Origin: Geomobilibacter sp964431365
Lineage (GTDB): Bacteria; Desulfobacterota; Desulfuromonadia; Geobacterales; DSM-12255
Assembly: GCA_964431365.1 (NCBI GenBank)
Contig: CAYSJJ010000006.1
Location: 24,673-88,672 of the forward strand
Length of the DNA: 64,000 nt
Direction of reading: 5' to 3'
How positions within the stretch are numbered: the stretch's first letter is position 1; every line of letters starts with the position of its first letter. The notes beneath the pieces were generated by a model. It had not been told where the DNA came from, did not search any database, and saw only the letters and a list, made by a program, of their open reading frames with translations. The translations under genes were made by a program, and so were the position numbers. Positions 23,127-31,363 of the stretch are shown in pieces.

Positions 23127-25613
23127 CTATTTGACTTCAATGACGGTGTTATAGGGAATTGTTTCGATGATCTTTCCACCGACATCGGAAAATTTCACCG
23201 ACATGAAACCGAGACTTGCCGGACCTTTGTTCTTCGCCTTGAAACTGGCAGTCAGCAGTGTTCCTCCGCCTTCAACGCCACCGGATTCCGGCTGCCGAGA
23301 CATGACAACAGTAACCTGTCCGGTGACCTTATCTACTTTCGTTTTGAACGATGACGATTTGCCGTCCTTTTTCAAGAAATCTCCTTCGGCAGCAGCCTGG
23401 AATTCAAGGAAAGCTGGATCGTAGACCAGCACGAACGGAGCATTGAACAGTGACTTTGCATCGCTGACCTTGATCTCGGCCATGAATTGATCGTTCACCT
23501 TTACTGAAGCAGGTGCACCGATGTTCAGTGATATGCGCTCGGCAGGCGTCCGCACCGGTTGCTGGGTAACCGGTTGTGGAACGGGCTGCTGGAGAGACGG
23601 CGCAACCGGTGATTCCGGTGCCTTTGCCGACCCGGCTTGAACGGGTGCCTTTGCCGGCGGCTCCTGAACGGGTTTGGCAGGTGCAGCAGGTGCCGTCGGC
23701 TGAACCTGTGGCGGAGCCGTCTTGGGGAGAGTAACGGGGCTCTGCTGCGGCACGGCAAAGTCCGGTTCCTGTACAAACGAGCCATATGGCTTGGCGGTAG
23801 AGGGATCATCTTCCATGCCGGACCAGAATGCAACAATGTCATCGTCAGGAATAGCGACTCCTCTGACAATTCGGGGAGTTATAGCCAGGATCAGCTCGGT
23901 CTTGTCATTGGATGTATCGTGACTGGAAAAGAGCGAACCCAGCACAGGGATATCGCCGAGCAAGGTAACTTTCTGATTGCTCTTGCTCTTTATATCCTGC
24001 ATCAAACCACCAATGATACTGGTTTCGCCATCTTTGAGGGAAAGGACCGTGTCTAGGTTGCGGGTACCGATGGTGACGACCGTCGTGTTACCGTCACCCA
24101 CCTTGTCCTTGGAGATAATGGTACTGACCTCAAGACTCAGCTTGATGTTGACCTCGTTGTTGAGCTGGATGGTCGGCTCAGCGCTCACTTTGACCCCGAC
24201 ATCCACATACTGGACGTTGACGTTGACCCCGCCCACAGTGCCGTTGGTTGAGGTTGTAGTAATAGGCACCCGGGTCCCGACATTGAACTTGGACTTTTCG
24301 CGGTTCTTCACCCGGATCTTCGGGTTGGAGAGGGTCTCACCGTTGCCAATGGTCTTGCCAAAATTGAAGGTGGCGTTGGGAACGGTGATGAAGCCGTCGT
24401 ACCCGCGCCAACGGAACAGATTCAGCAGATTGGAAACCCCCGTAGTGGTGGTAGTCGCTGGAGTCGTCGCGGCTGCAGTGGTGGCGGGTTGCGTTAGGAC
24501 ATCGGACAGCAGTGCACCGGAACCCGACGCGGATGCCGCTGCTGACACAGCGTAACGACTGAGCACCAGCCCGAAATTGTCGGCGTTCTTCTTTGCAATT
24601 TCTATAACTTCAACCTCAAGCAGCACCTCGGCATCCGGAACATCATTGGCTTCCAAGATCTTTCGTGCAACATCCAGAACATCTGGCGTGTCCCGAATCA
24701 CCAGGGCATTCATCTCTTCGTTCACATATATCTTTTTCACTTGCAGCATGGTTCTGATCAGGTTCACGGCCTTTTTGGCGTCGAGCTTGTTCAGATAGAA
24801 CGTCTGCACAAAGAGCTCTTCATACTGCTTAATCTTTTCCGGGTTCTTCGGATAAACAATGACCGTGCTTTCATTCAGCGCCTTTTTGCCAAGCTTGTTG
24901 ATGCCGGTAATGATATCCAAGGCCTGTTGAAACGTGGCATTTTCCAGATAGATACTGACGTTGTTGTCTTTCACAGCGTCGTCAAAGACAAAATTGATAC
25001 CTGACAACTGGGTAACGATACTAAAGACTTCCTTTATCTTGGCATCCTTGAACTTGAGCGTGATCGGTTTGGTCGACTTCAGGTTAAGCTCGAAGCCATC
25101 CAATTTTGTCCTACGTGTCTTCAGCAGACGCTCAATTGCCTCTTTTGCCCCCTTGTGACCGGAGTCGATTGAAATCGCCTTCTGATAGGCGCGGAGTGCA
25201 TCTCGAGACTTGTTGTCCTTTTCCAGCTTCTCACCCTCAAGAAACAGGGTCTGGGCGTTTCGCAGCTTGATCAGCAGGTCGCTCTGCTGTTTTACACGAT
25301 CAAAAGATGGATCAAGGGTTAATGCACTCTGATACTCACGAAGGGCGTCGTCGAAGTTCTGATTCTTCAGAAATTCATCACCCTTTTTTGCATGCGCCCG
25401 CGCCGCATCGACGCTTGTCTTTAGAAAACGGAGCCGGTATTCGCCTTGATTGGGGTTGGCCGCAGCCGCTTCTGCATACTTCAAGACCGCCTCATCGAGA
25501 CGCCCCTGCTGCTCAAGCATTTCACCTTTTCCAATGGCAGTCCGTCCGGCAGTACAGCCCGCAACCAGCCCCATGAAGGCCAATGCAAGTACTGCAAATC
25601 TATACCAAGGCAT
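23127..25613 (-). CDS. Secretin (GspD-like) lipoprotein with TPR repeats and C-terminal cohesin domain
   Basis: The ATG at 25613 follows AGGAGA; the leader ends LVAGC, a lipobox, so the protein is a lipoprotein. TPR-like repeats (about residues 28-155) are followed by a secretin N domain (LNLKSTKPITLKFKDAKIKE) and N1-type domain. The secretin core has RVKNREKSKFNVGTRVPI and VTLLGDIPVLGSLFSS. A Pro/Ala linker (about 610-680) then leads to a C-terminal domain of about 130 residues with ISLNIGAPASVKVNDQF, FVLVYDPAFLEFQAA and LTASFKAKNKGPASLGF, which fits a cohesin fold. Secretins form the outer-membrane channel of type II secretion. The cohesin tail is unusual and its partner is unknown. Confidence 0.9.
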   Translation of the reverse strand: MPWYRFAVLALAFMGLVAGCTAGRTAIGKGEMLEQQGRLDEAVLKYAEAAAANPNQGEYRLRFLKTSVDAARAHAKKGDEFLKNQNFDDALREYQSALTLDPSFDRVKQQSDLLIKLRNAQTLFLEGEKLEKDNKSRDALRAYQKAISIDSGHKGAKEAIERLLKTRRTKLDGFELNLKSTKPITLKFKDAKIKEVFSIVTQLSGINFVFDDAVKDNNVSIYLENATFQQALDIITGINKLGKKALNESTVIVYPKNPEKIKQYEELFVQTFYLNKLDAKKAVNLIRTMLQVKKIYVNEEMNALVIRDTPDVLDVARKILEANDVPDAEVLLEVEVIEIAKKNADNFGLVLSRYAVSAAASASGSGALLSDVLTQPATTAAATTPATTTTTGVSNLLNLFRWRGYDGFITVPNATFNFGKTIGNGETLSNPKIRVKNREKSKFNVGTRVPITTTSTNGTVGGVNVNVQYVDVGVKVSAEPTIQLNNEVNIKLSLEVSTIISKDKVGDGNTTVVTIGTRNLDTVLSLKDGETSIIGGLMQDIKSKSNQKVTLLGDIPVLGSLFSSHDTSNDKTELILAITPRIVRGVAIPDDDIVAFWSGMEDDPSTAKPYGSFVQEPDFAVPQQSPVTLPKTAPPQVQPTAPAAPAKPVQEPPAKAPVQAGSAKAPESPVAPSLQQPVPQPVTQQPVRTPAERISLNIGAPASVKVNDQFMAEIKVSDAKSLFNAPFVLVYDPAFLEFQAAAEGDFLKKDGKSSSFKTKVDKVTGQVTVVMSRQPESGGVEGGGTLLTASFKAKNKGPASLGFMSVKFSDVGGKIIETIPYNTVIEVK

Positions 25614-25681
25614 CACGTATCTCTCCTTGCCAGTGCTGATGACAGAAATCAATCCAACTGCACAATCCGATTTTCTCGATG

Positions 25682-26293
25682 CTATTTGCGGGGTGCGGAC
25701 AATGGCTTGTTCTCGATCAATGGAATAATGATCTGCCCACCGTCCCCCAACGCATTGATGGTCAACAGGTCATCGGTAACATTGGCCACTTCGTATTTAC
25801 CGGCGATCTTATCACCCTTTTTCACCACGAAGATATCCTTATTGCTGGATAGAAAAATTGTTTTCTGATTATCCTTTTTCAGAAAACCGAGAAACGTAAA
25901 CCGCGCCATGTCGCGCTGAACCGGCGAGGGCTCAGCAGCTACGGCTGGTGCAGGCGCAGCAGGCACTGAAGGCGGTGGCGGCGGCAGGGCCGGCAGCGGC
26001 TTCGGTGGTGGTGGCGGCAACGGAAGAATCCTTGTCTCGTCCCGGAAAAGTGGACGGAATATGTTCTTTCTAACGATCGACGCGGCAACGTGCTTCTCGT
26101 CAAGGAGCGACAACAATACCCGGTTACCGTCGCCACCTTTATCCACTTTGACTGGGGTTGGACGAGCGGGCTGCCCTGGTCCGAAGGTCAGTTTTGCAAC
26201 GGTTTTCGGCCGGGGATACTTGCTGTAGCTGTACACAACCGACAAGGCGAACAGCCCCAGAAGAACAACCGCAAGTAGCCGCTGTCGGTTCAT
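25682..26293 (-). CDS. Bitopic inner-membrane protein, GspC/PilP-like
   Basis: One N-terminal membrane helix (LLAVVLLGLFALSVVYSY) precedes a Pro-rich linker (about residues 90-125, with runs of Pro). A C-terminal small beta domain has FTFLGFLKKDNQKTIFLSSN, FVVKKGDKIAGKYEV and LLTINALGDGGQII, the pattern of the HR domain of GspC and PilP. Such proteins bridge the inner-membrane platform and the secretin. It lies between the secretin and the PilO-like gene, its stop overlapping nothing but its start sitting just after. The assignment to GspC or PilP is not settled. Confidence 0.78.
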   Translation of the reverse strand: MNRQRLLAVVLLGLFALSVVYSYSKYPRPKTVAKLTFGPGQPARPTPVKVDKGGDGNRVLLSLLDEKHVAASIVRKNIFRPLFRDETRILPLPPPPPKPLPALPPPPPSVPAAPAPAVAAEPSPVQRDMARFTFLGFLKKDNQKTIFLSSNKDIFVVKKGDKIAGKYEVANVTDDLLTINALGDGGQIIIPLIENKPLSAPRK

Positions 26294-26841
26294 GGTTGGT
26301 CCACCTTGAAATAGGAGGTTAACTGCATCCTGAGCTCTACCTGCTCCTCGGTCGCCCTGCCACCTGTTAAAAAGACGCTGTCCACAACAGCCATTTCGCG
26401 CAACCCCATTACATCGACCAGAAAGGCCTTGACCCCGGCGTACTTGCCTTTGACGGTAAACCCGATAACGTATGCTGCCAATGGTCTGCCGCTCTCAAGA
26501 GTAGGCTTATAGGTAATTCCTGCAAGCTGAAGATCGTGTTTACCGGCAAAGGCGAACAGGCGCGAAAGAAAGGGAGCAAAATCTTTCTTGGGAATGATCC
26601 GTGAGTTCCATTCGTCGAGATCCTTGCGGCCCTGTGCGTAAAGAGCCGGCCTGCTCTGATCCCGTTCACCGGCGGACGTCCGGCGCTTGGCAAACCACTC
26701 GCTCTGGGCCTGGTCCAAGACTGGGCGTAGGTAGGTCGACAACAGTCCGTAGGCGGCAACGTTCAGGACGAGGAGGATACTGATGACGAGCAGCGGAATT
26801 CGACGCTGCCTGACTATTTGAATGACCTGTTTACGTGTCAT
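26290..26841 (-). CDS. PilO/GspM-like inner-membrane protein
   Basis: A short basic N-terminus, one membrane helix (IPLLVISILLVLNVAAYGLL), a helical region and a C-terminal ferredoxin-like part (LQLAGITYKPTLESGRPLAAYVIGFTVKGKYAGVKAFLVDV) match the PilO layout. It follows a PilN-like gene with no gap, and its stop overlaps the start of the PilP/GspC-like gene. In type IV pilus systems PilN and PilO form a dimer in the inner membrane. Length is 183 residues. Confidence 0.78.
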   Translation of the reverse strand: MTRKQVIQIVRQRRIPLLVISILLVLNVAAYGLLSTYLRPVLDQAQSEWFAKRRTSAGERDQSRPALYAQGRKDLDEWNSRIIPKKDFAPFLSRLFAFAGKHDLQLAGITYKPTLESGRPLAAYVIGFTVKGKYAGVKAFLVDVMGLREMAVVDSVFLTGGRATEEQVELRMQLTSYFKVDQP

Positions 26842-27378
26842 TTATGGCTTCACCTTGCAGGAAAGAGAGAAGCTAATCCCCTTTTGGGTTTTACCGAACT
26901 TTTGCTCTGCCTGGGTAAGCAGGTAGACGTCGACGAACCGTCCCGAATTCTCCATATTGGCCAGCAACGTACTGATACCGTTGAATGTCAGTGCCGATCC
27001 CGACAATTTAAGCTCGCCCGTGGTCGCCTTTGGTTCAAGAGATGTAATGGTTACCCCCTCAGGGAGGACAGGTTCCATATTGTCCAGAAATATGGCCCAG
27101 TTGAAGGTTTTCCTGCGGATAATGGCGTTCGCATAGGCAATGTCCGCCTGTTGGCGCTGCCAATCCTTATCCGACACGGGCGGCTGTCCTGATCTTCCTT
27201 TCAATGCAATGGCGGCCAGTTCGCTGTTCAAACGCCGACTCTCGCCTGCGGTGACGGCCACGTCATAGACATTGAGGCATAGAAAGGAGAGCAGCAACAG
27301 TGCACAGACCAGCAACCCGATATCAAAAGGACGCATGTCGATGTACTGTTTCGTCGCAAGGTTGATCTGGAGCTTCAT
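26842..27378 (-). CDS. PilN-like inner-membrane protein (GspL C-terminal half)
   Basis: The protein opens MKLQINLATKQYIDMRPFDI; the INLATK stretch corresponds to the PilN peptide that binds PilM. One membrane helix (IGLLVCALLLLSFLCLNVY) and a periplasmic domain with VTITSLEPKATTGELKLSGSALTFNGI follow. The ATG overlaps the PilM-like stop by one base. In GspL the PilM- and PilN-like parts are fused; here they are separate genes, so this platform is closer to type IV pili. Confidence 0.82.
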   Translation of the reverse strand: MKLQINLATKQYIDMRPFDIGLLVCALLLLSFLCLNVYDVAVTAGESRRLNSELAAIALKGRSGQPPVSDKDWQRQQADIAYANAIIRRKTFNWAIFLDNMEPVLPEGVTITSLEPKATTGELKLSGSALTFNGISTLLANMENSGRFVDVYLLTQAEQKFGKTQKGISFSLSCKVKP

Positions 27379-28298
27379 CAGAGGTTCCTCGCGGCAGCAC
27401 CAGCGGCGGCCAGATAGGTGTGAATCATCGCTTCGGACGTCATTTCAGCCGAGTGCCCCACGGCAGTGGCAACAGTGATCAAGTGAGGAGTGATGCCCGT
27501 TACATCCGCCAGTAGCGACTGCAGGGCCTCACGATCCCAAGGTGGGCTATAATAAAGGATTCGCTGCAGCTTTTGTCCCGGTATTTTATCCCTGTAGACC
27601 AAAAATGAACTGTTGATCTCCCTGAAGATCCGGTTTGGCTCAAAGCCTCCTTCGAAAATCTCCTTAGCCCTGTAGAACTCCAGGATCCCCTCCTGAAATA
27701 TGAGAATACTGATTACGCCTTTATACCAAAGAACGACTGCAGTATTCTCTTCCCCCACCTGCTTCACAAACAGTTGTAACAGGTTGAACGTGGTGAAATC
27801 TACCCGGCTTGGTTCCAGCCCAATTTCACCGAGGATTTCTTCGTATTGCGCGATCACGCTCCGGCTGATCAGCGCGACAAGAACCGAAAGCTCTCCGGTC
27901 TCTCGTTCCCGGAGGACCTGGTAATCAAGGTGTATTTCACTAATGTCGAACGGGAGATTCTTTTTCAGTTTCCAACGAATGAGGTCAGCACCCTCCTCCT
28001 TGCTCTTGAGGCGGGTTTCCAGATCAAGGAGAAGGACCCTCCCCGCAGCATCCGGCAAGGAAAGCGATACCTGCTTCTGATTAGTAAGAAGCCGCGCATA
28101 CAGTTCCCGAAGCTGGTTAGTCACAAAAGAACGATCAAGGATATTCGGCTCTTTGAGCGAAAGCTTGAGAGTTCCAGCCGGAAAGGGGATCGATTCGCAA
28201 CGCTCCAGCAACGGGAGCCCCCTCCGCTTTCCAACCAGCACTATGGATGCACCTTCCTGGGCAATTTCAAGGCCGAGGACTTTTGATTTCAGAAACAT
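27378..28298 (-). CDS. PilM-like actin-fold protein (GspL cytoplasmic half)
   Basis: A soluble 306-residue protein that begins with an actin-like beta strand (KVLGLEIAQEGASIVLVGKRRG). It contains the SLPDAAGRVLLLDLE and VDFTTFNLLQLF segments found in PilM and GspL N-terminal domains. It lies 6 bases after gspE. Its expected role is to join the ATPase GspE to the membrane proteins on the cytoplasmic side. The nucleotide-binding residues are not easy to judge by eye. Confidence 0.8.
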   Translation of the reverse strand: MFLKSKVLGLEIAQEGASIVLVGKRRGLPLLERCESIPFPAGTLKLSLKEPNILDRSFVTNQLRELYARLLTNQKQVSLSLPDAAGRVLLLDLETRLKSKEEGADLIRWKLKKNLPFDISEIHLDYQVLRERETGELSVLVALISRSVIAQYEEILGEIGLEPSRVDFTTFNLLQLFVKQVGEENTAVVLWYKGVISILIFQEGILEFYRAKEIFEGGFEPNRIFREINSSFLVYRDKIPGQKLQRILYYSPPWDREALQSLLADVTGITPHLITVATAVGHSAEMTSEAMIHTYLAAAGAAARNL

Positions 28299-28304
28299 CC
28301 CAGA

Positions 28305-30035
28305 TCACTCCACAAAGGTTACCCGGTTTATCTCCCGGAGTGTCGTCTCTCCCGCGAAAACCTTTTCCATAGCCGACTCGCGAAGGAAAATAGTGCCTGA
28401 CTCGCGGGCGGTTTTCTTGAGGATAGTAGTTGCTGCCTTGGCAATTATCATCTCCCGCAGTTCGTCGTTCAAATCCAGCAGCTCGACAATGGCGGAACGC
28501 CCCCGGTAGCCGGTACCGTTACAGTCGTCACATCCCTTTGATTCATAGAACGTGACATTTCGGCTTTCATCCGGATTGATGCCGGATTCCCGGAGGACAT
28601 CGTCCGTATAAGTGACCGGATACTTGCACTTCGGACAGATCTTTCGCACCAGGCGCTGCGCCATGACACAGTTCAGGCAGGATACAAAATTGTAGGGATC
28701 GATACCCATATGAATGAAGCGCCCCAGCACATCGAAGGCGTTGTTGGCGTGCACCGTCGTAAAGACGAGGTGACCGGTAAGTGCCGATTGTACCGCGATC
28801 TGTGCGGTTTCCGGGTCGCGAATCTCACCAACCATGATTTTATCGGGATCGTGACGAAGAATGGAACGGAGGCCTCGTGCAAACGTCAACCCTTTTTTCT
28901 CATTAACCGGAATCTGGACGATCCCCTTAAGGAGATACTCCACCGGATCTTCGATGGTAATGATCTTCTCTTCGCCAGTATGAATCTCGCTCAAGGCGGC
29001 ATAAAGGGTGGTCGTCTTACCCGAACCTGTCGGGCCGGTGACCAGAACCATACCGTACGGTTCTCGCACCATCTTCCGAAAGCGCCTCATCTCCCGTTCC
29101 GACATCCCCAGCGACTCAAGGGTGAGNNNNNNNNNNATATTATTGGCGATGCTCTCCTTATCAAGGATACGGATAACCGCATCTTCACCAAAGGCACTCG
29201 GCATGATGGAGACACGAAAATCGATGGATTTGTTACTGATGCGTACCTTGAAGCGACCGTCCTGCGGTATGCGCCGCTCGGAAATATCCAGCTCGCTCAT
29301 GACCTTCAAACGGGAAATTATAGGACCTTGAAAATGCCCATCAATCGGCTCGGTGGCTTTGTACAGAACACCGTCAATCCTGTATTTGATGATGACCCCC
29401 TCCTGGGCGGTCTCTATGTGAATGTCGCTGGCACGGCGGGTCAGGGCATCAATAACGGTAGAGTTGAGCAGTTTGATGATCGGGCTGGTATCAGCCGATA
29501 TGTTTTCTACCGACAGAACCTCTTCACCTTTGTCGGTCTCAGTGACCAGTTGCAGGAGAAAATCTTCCGAGACCTCCTTCAACACCCTGCTCGTCCCCTC
29601 CCCCTTTTTGAGCAGGTGAACGATCTGGGACGCCGGGGCCAACTTGATGATCAAGGGACGATCCAGCAAAAGTTCCAGTTCATCAAGTTTGAGAACATCG
29701 GTCGGATCTGCGATGGCTATTACCAGGGCGTTGCCGCGCTCTTCCACGGGAACGAAATGGTAACGATAAAATATGTCAGCGGGAAACTGTCCCAGCAAAA
29801 CATCATCGGGCTTAAAACCGGAGAGATCGACATACTCAACGCCAAATTGTTCGGCAAGTGAGCGATAAAGAACCTCTTCGGAGATCAAACCCTCGGTGAT
29901 ACAGATTTCGCCAAAGCGCTGATTGGTCGTCTTTAATTTCTCTTTGACATAATCCATCTGATCGGGATTAAGTTCCCCCCGATCAACCATGATATCGCCG
30001 AGACGCCTTCTGGTATAGGGTCGTGAAAAGTCCAT
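28305..30035 (-). CDS. Type II secretion/type IV pilus assembly ATPase (GspE/PilB type), with an assembly gap
   Basis: Two MshEN-type N-terminal segments (about 1-150: RRLGDIMVDRGEL, then the FGVEYVDLSGF block) precede the ATPase core. Walker A is GPTGSGKTTTLYAAL, the Asp/His boxes lie in ITIEDPVEYLL and TTVHANNAFD, and Walker B is KIMVGEIRDPETA. A four-Cys zinc site (CPKC ... CDDC) follows, as in GspE and PilB. The gene is 576 residues including a ten-N gap at 29127, which keeps the frame. It is the motor of the secretion platform that the neighbouring genes encode. Confidence 0.92.
   Translation of the reverse strand: MDFSRPYTRRRLGDIMVDRGELNPDQMDYVKEKLKTTNQRFGEICITEGLISEEVLYRSLAEQFGVEYVDLSGFKPDDVLLGQFPADIFYRYHFVPVEERGNALVIAIADPTDVLKLDELELLLDRPLIIKLAPASQIVHLLKKGEGTSRVLKEVSEDFLLQLVTETDKGEEVLSVENISADTSPIIKLLNSTVIDALTRRASDIHIETAQEGVIIKYRIDGVLYKATEPIDGHFQGPIISRLKVMSELDISERRIPQDGRFKVRISNKSIDFRVSIMPSAFGEDAVIRILDKESIANNXXXXLTLESLGMSEREMRRFRKMVREPYGMVLVTGPTGSGKTTTLYAALSEIHTGEEKIITIEDPVEYLLKGIVQIPVNEKKGLTFARGLRSILRHDPDKIMVGEIRDPETAQIAVQSALTGHLVFTTVHANNAFDVLGRFIHMGIDPYNFVSCLNCVMAQRLVRKICPKCKYPVTYTDDVLRESGINPDESRNVTFYESKGCDDCNGTGYRGRSAIVELLDLNDELREMIIAKAATTILKKTARESGTIFLRESAMEKVFAGETTLREINRVTFVE
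29127..29136. other. Run of ten N (assembly join) inside gspE
   Basis: The N lie between KESIANN and LTLESLGMSE. Unlike the other gaps, no short overlap of the ends is seen, and a few residues are expected here, so this gap may be close to its true size. Confidence 0.9.
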
Positions 30036-30037
30036 AA

Positions 30038-31246
30038 TTATCCTACCGTCCCGGCAATCTTAAAGATGGGGAGATACATGGTAATGATGATGACACCGAT
30101 GACAAGCCCCATAATCACCATGATTGCAGGCTCAATAGCGGTACTGAGAATGTTGAGACGCTGGTCGATCTCTTCCTCGAAATAATCGGAAATACCTGCA
30201 AGCATCTCTTCCAGAGACCCGGTTGTTTCTCCCACTCCGAGCATGCGGAGAGCTAAAGGAGGAAAAAGCCTGACGCTGTCGATTGCAACAGCGAGACTCG
30301 TTCCTTCCTCGACCCTCACGACGGCATCGAGAAGTTTCCGCTCGAGAACACGATTATTCAGTGTTCCCACCGACATCTTCATAGACTCGACAATGGGAAT
30401 ACCACTTTCCAGAACCGTTGCAAAGGTGCGTGTAAAACCGACTACGGCATATTTCTGAACCACATCACCTACAAACGGGATGCGCAACTTGAATCGATCG
30501 GTGGCAAAACGCCCCTGCGGTGTGCGCATCCAACTGCGCATCGCATAAAACGCGAAAGCTGTCCCAGCGACAAGGAACGGGAATAACTTTTTCAGCACGG
30601 ACGTAAAGGCGATAAGCATCTGGGTTGGCAAAGGGAGTTGTGCACCGGAATCTGCATAAACCTGGCTGAACGTAGGCACGACATAGACCAGCAGCATGGT
30701 GACCGCAAGAAACGCAGCGGTGAGAAGGATGGCTGGGTAAAACAGAGCCGAAATGACCTTCCTTTTGAACATCTCGGTCTTCTTTATAAAAAGGATGAAG
30801 CGTCGAATGGTTTGCGGAAGATCGCCGGTCCTTTCGCCTGCCCGTATGGATGCCACATAGAGCGGAGAAAAAGCCCCAGGATACCGTTCAAAGGCATCAG
30901 AGAGGGCGCTCCCCCCCTTGATTTCTTCCCTGACGTTCTTGAGTATTTCGGAGAGGTTGCTTTTGTCGACCCGTTCGAGAATTGTATCAAGAACCTGGAC
31001 GATCGGCAGGCCCGATTTAATCAAGACCAACAACTCCTGATTGAACGTCAACAGTTCCTTGTTGTCTACCCGACGCCGCGCACTACCTCGCTTCCAAATA
31101 AACTGAAATGATTTCCGTCGAATTTCGAAGACGTGGAAACCTTGTTCACTCAGGGTTTCACGGAGGCTTTCCACGTTCAAGGCCTCGAACTCGCGCTCAA
31201 GGATCTTTCCGTCTGCGCTCCCAATTTTACACGTGTACAAGGCCAT
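30038..31246 (-). CDS. Type II secretion inner-membrane protein GspF
   Basis: The 402-residue product has the GspF layout. A cytoplasmic N-terminal domain (YTCKIGSADGKILEREFEA) is followed by two repeated T2SSF domains (ELLTFNQELLVLIKSGLPIVQVL and FTRTFATVLESGIPIVESM). Three membrane segments are seen near residues 170, 220 and 375. Conserved GERTGDL and GETTGSL signatures are present. The ATG at 31246 follows AGGAT. It is the first gene of the secretion set on this strand, after the cytochrome terminator. Confidence 0.93.
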   Translation of the reverse strand: MALYTCKIGSADGKILEREFEALNVESLRETLSEQGFHVFEIRRKSFQFIWKRGSARRRVDNKELLTFNQELLVLIKSGLPIVQVLDTILERVDKSNLSEILKNVREEIKGGSALSDAFERYPGAFSPLYVASIRAGERTGDLPQTIRRFILFIKKTEMFKRKVISALFYPAILLTAAFLAVTMLLVYVVPTFSQVYADSGAQLPLPTQMLIAFTSVLKKLFPFLVAGTAFAFYAMRSWMRTPQGRFATDRFKLRIPFVGDVVQKYAVVGFTRTFATVLESGIPIVESMKMSVGTLNNRVLERKLLDAVVRVEEGTSLAVAIDSVRLFPPLALRMLGVGETTGSLEEMLAGISDYFEEEIDQRLNILSTAIEPAIMVIMGLVIGVIIITMYLPIFKIAGTVG

Positions 31247-31288
31247 ATCCTATGTCTTCTACCACACTTACCCTGAAAATCAAACACA

Positions 31289-31316
31289 AAAACCACGGAC
31301 AATAGCCTGTGGTTTA
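31289..31316 (-). terminator. Probable terminator between cytochrome genes and the secretion operon
   Basis: On the minus strand AAACCAC, GG, a loop, CC with one bulge and GTGGTTT form a hairpin. A T-rich stretch follows. It lies about 50 bases past the cytochrome stop and before gspF. Confidence 0.65.
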
Positions 31317-31363
31317 AGTGCTGGCGCGGTTTTACAGGTCACCGCAACACCATTGCATGCATC

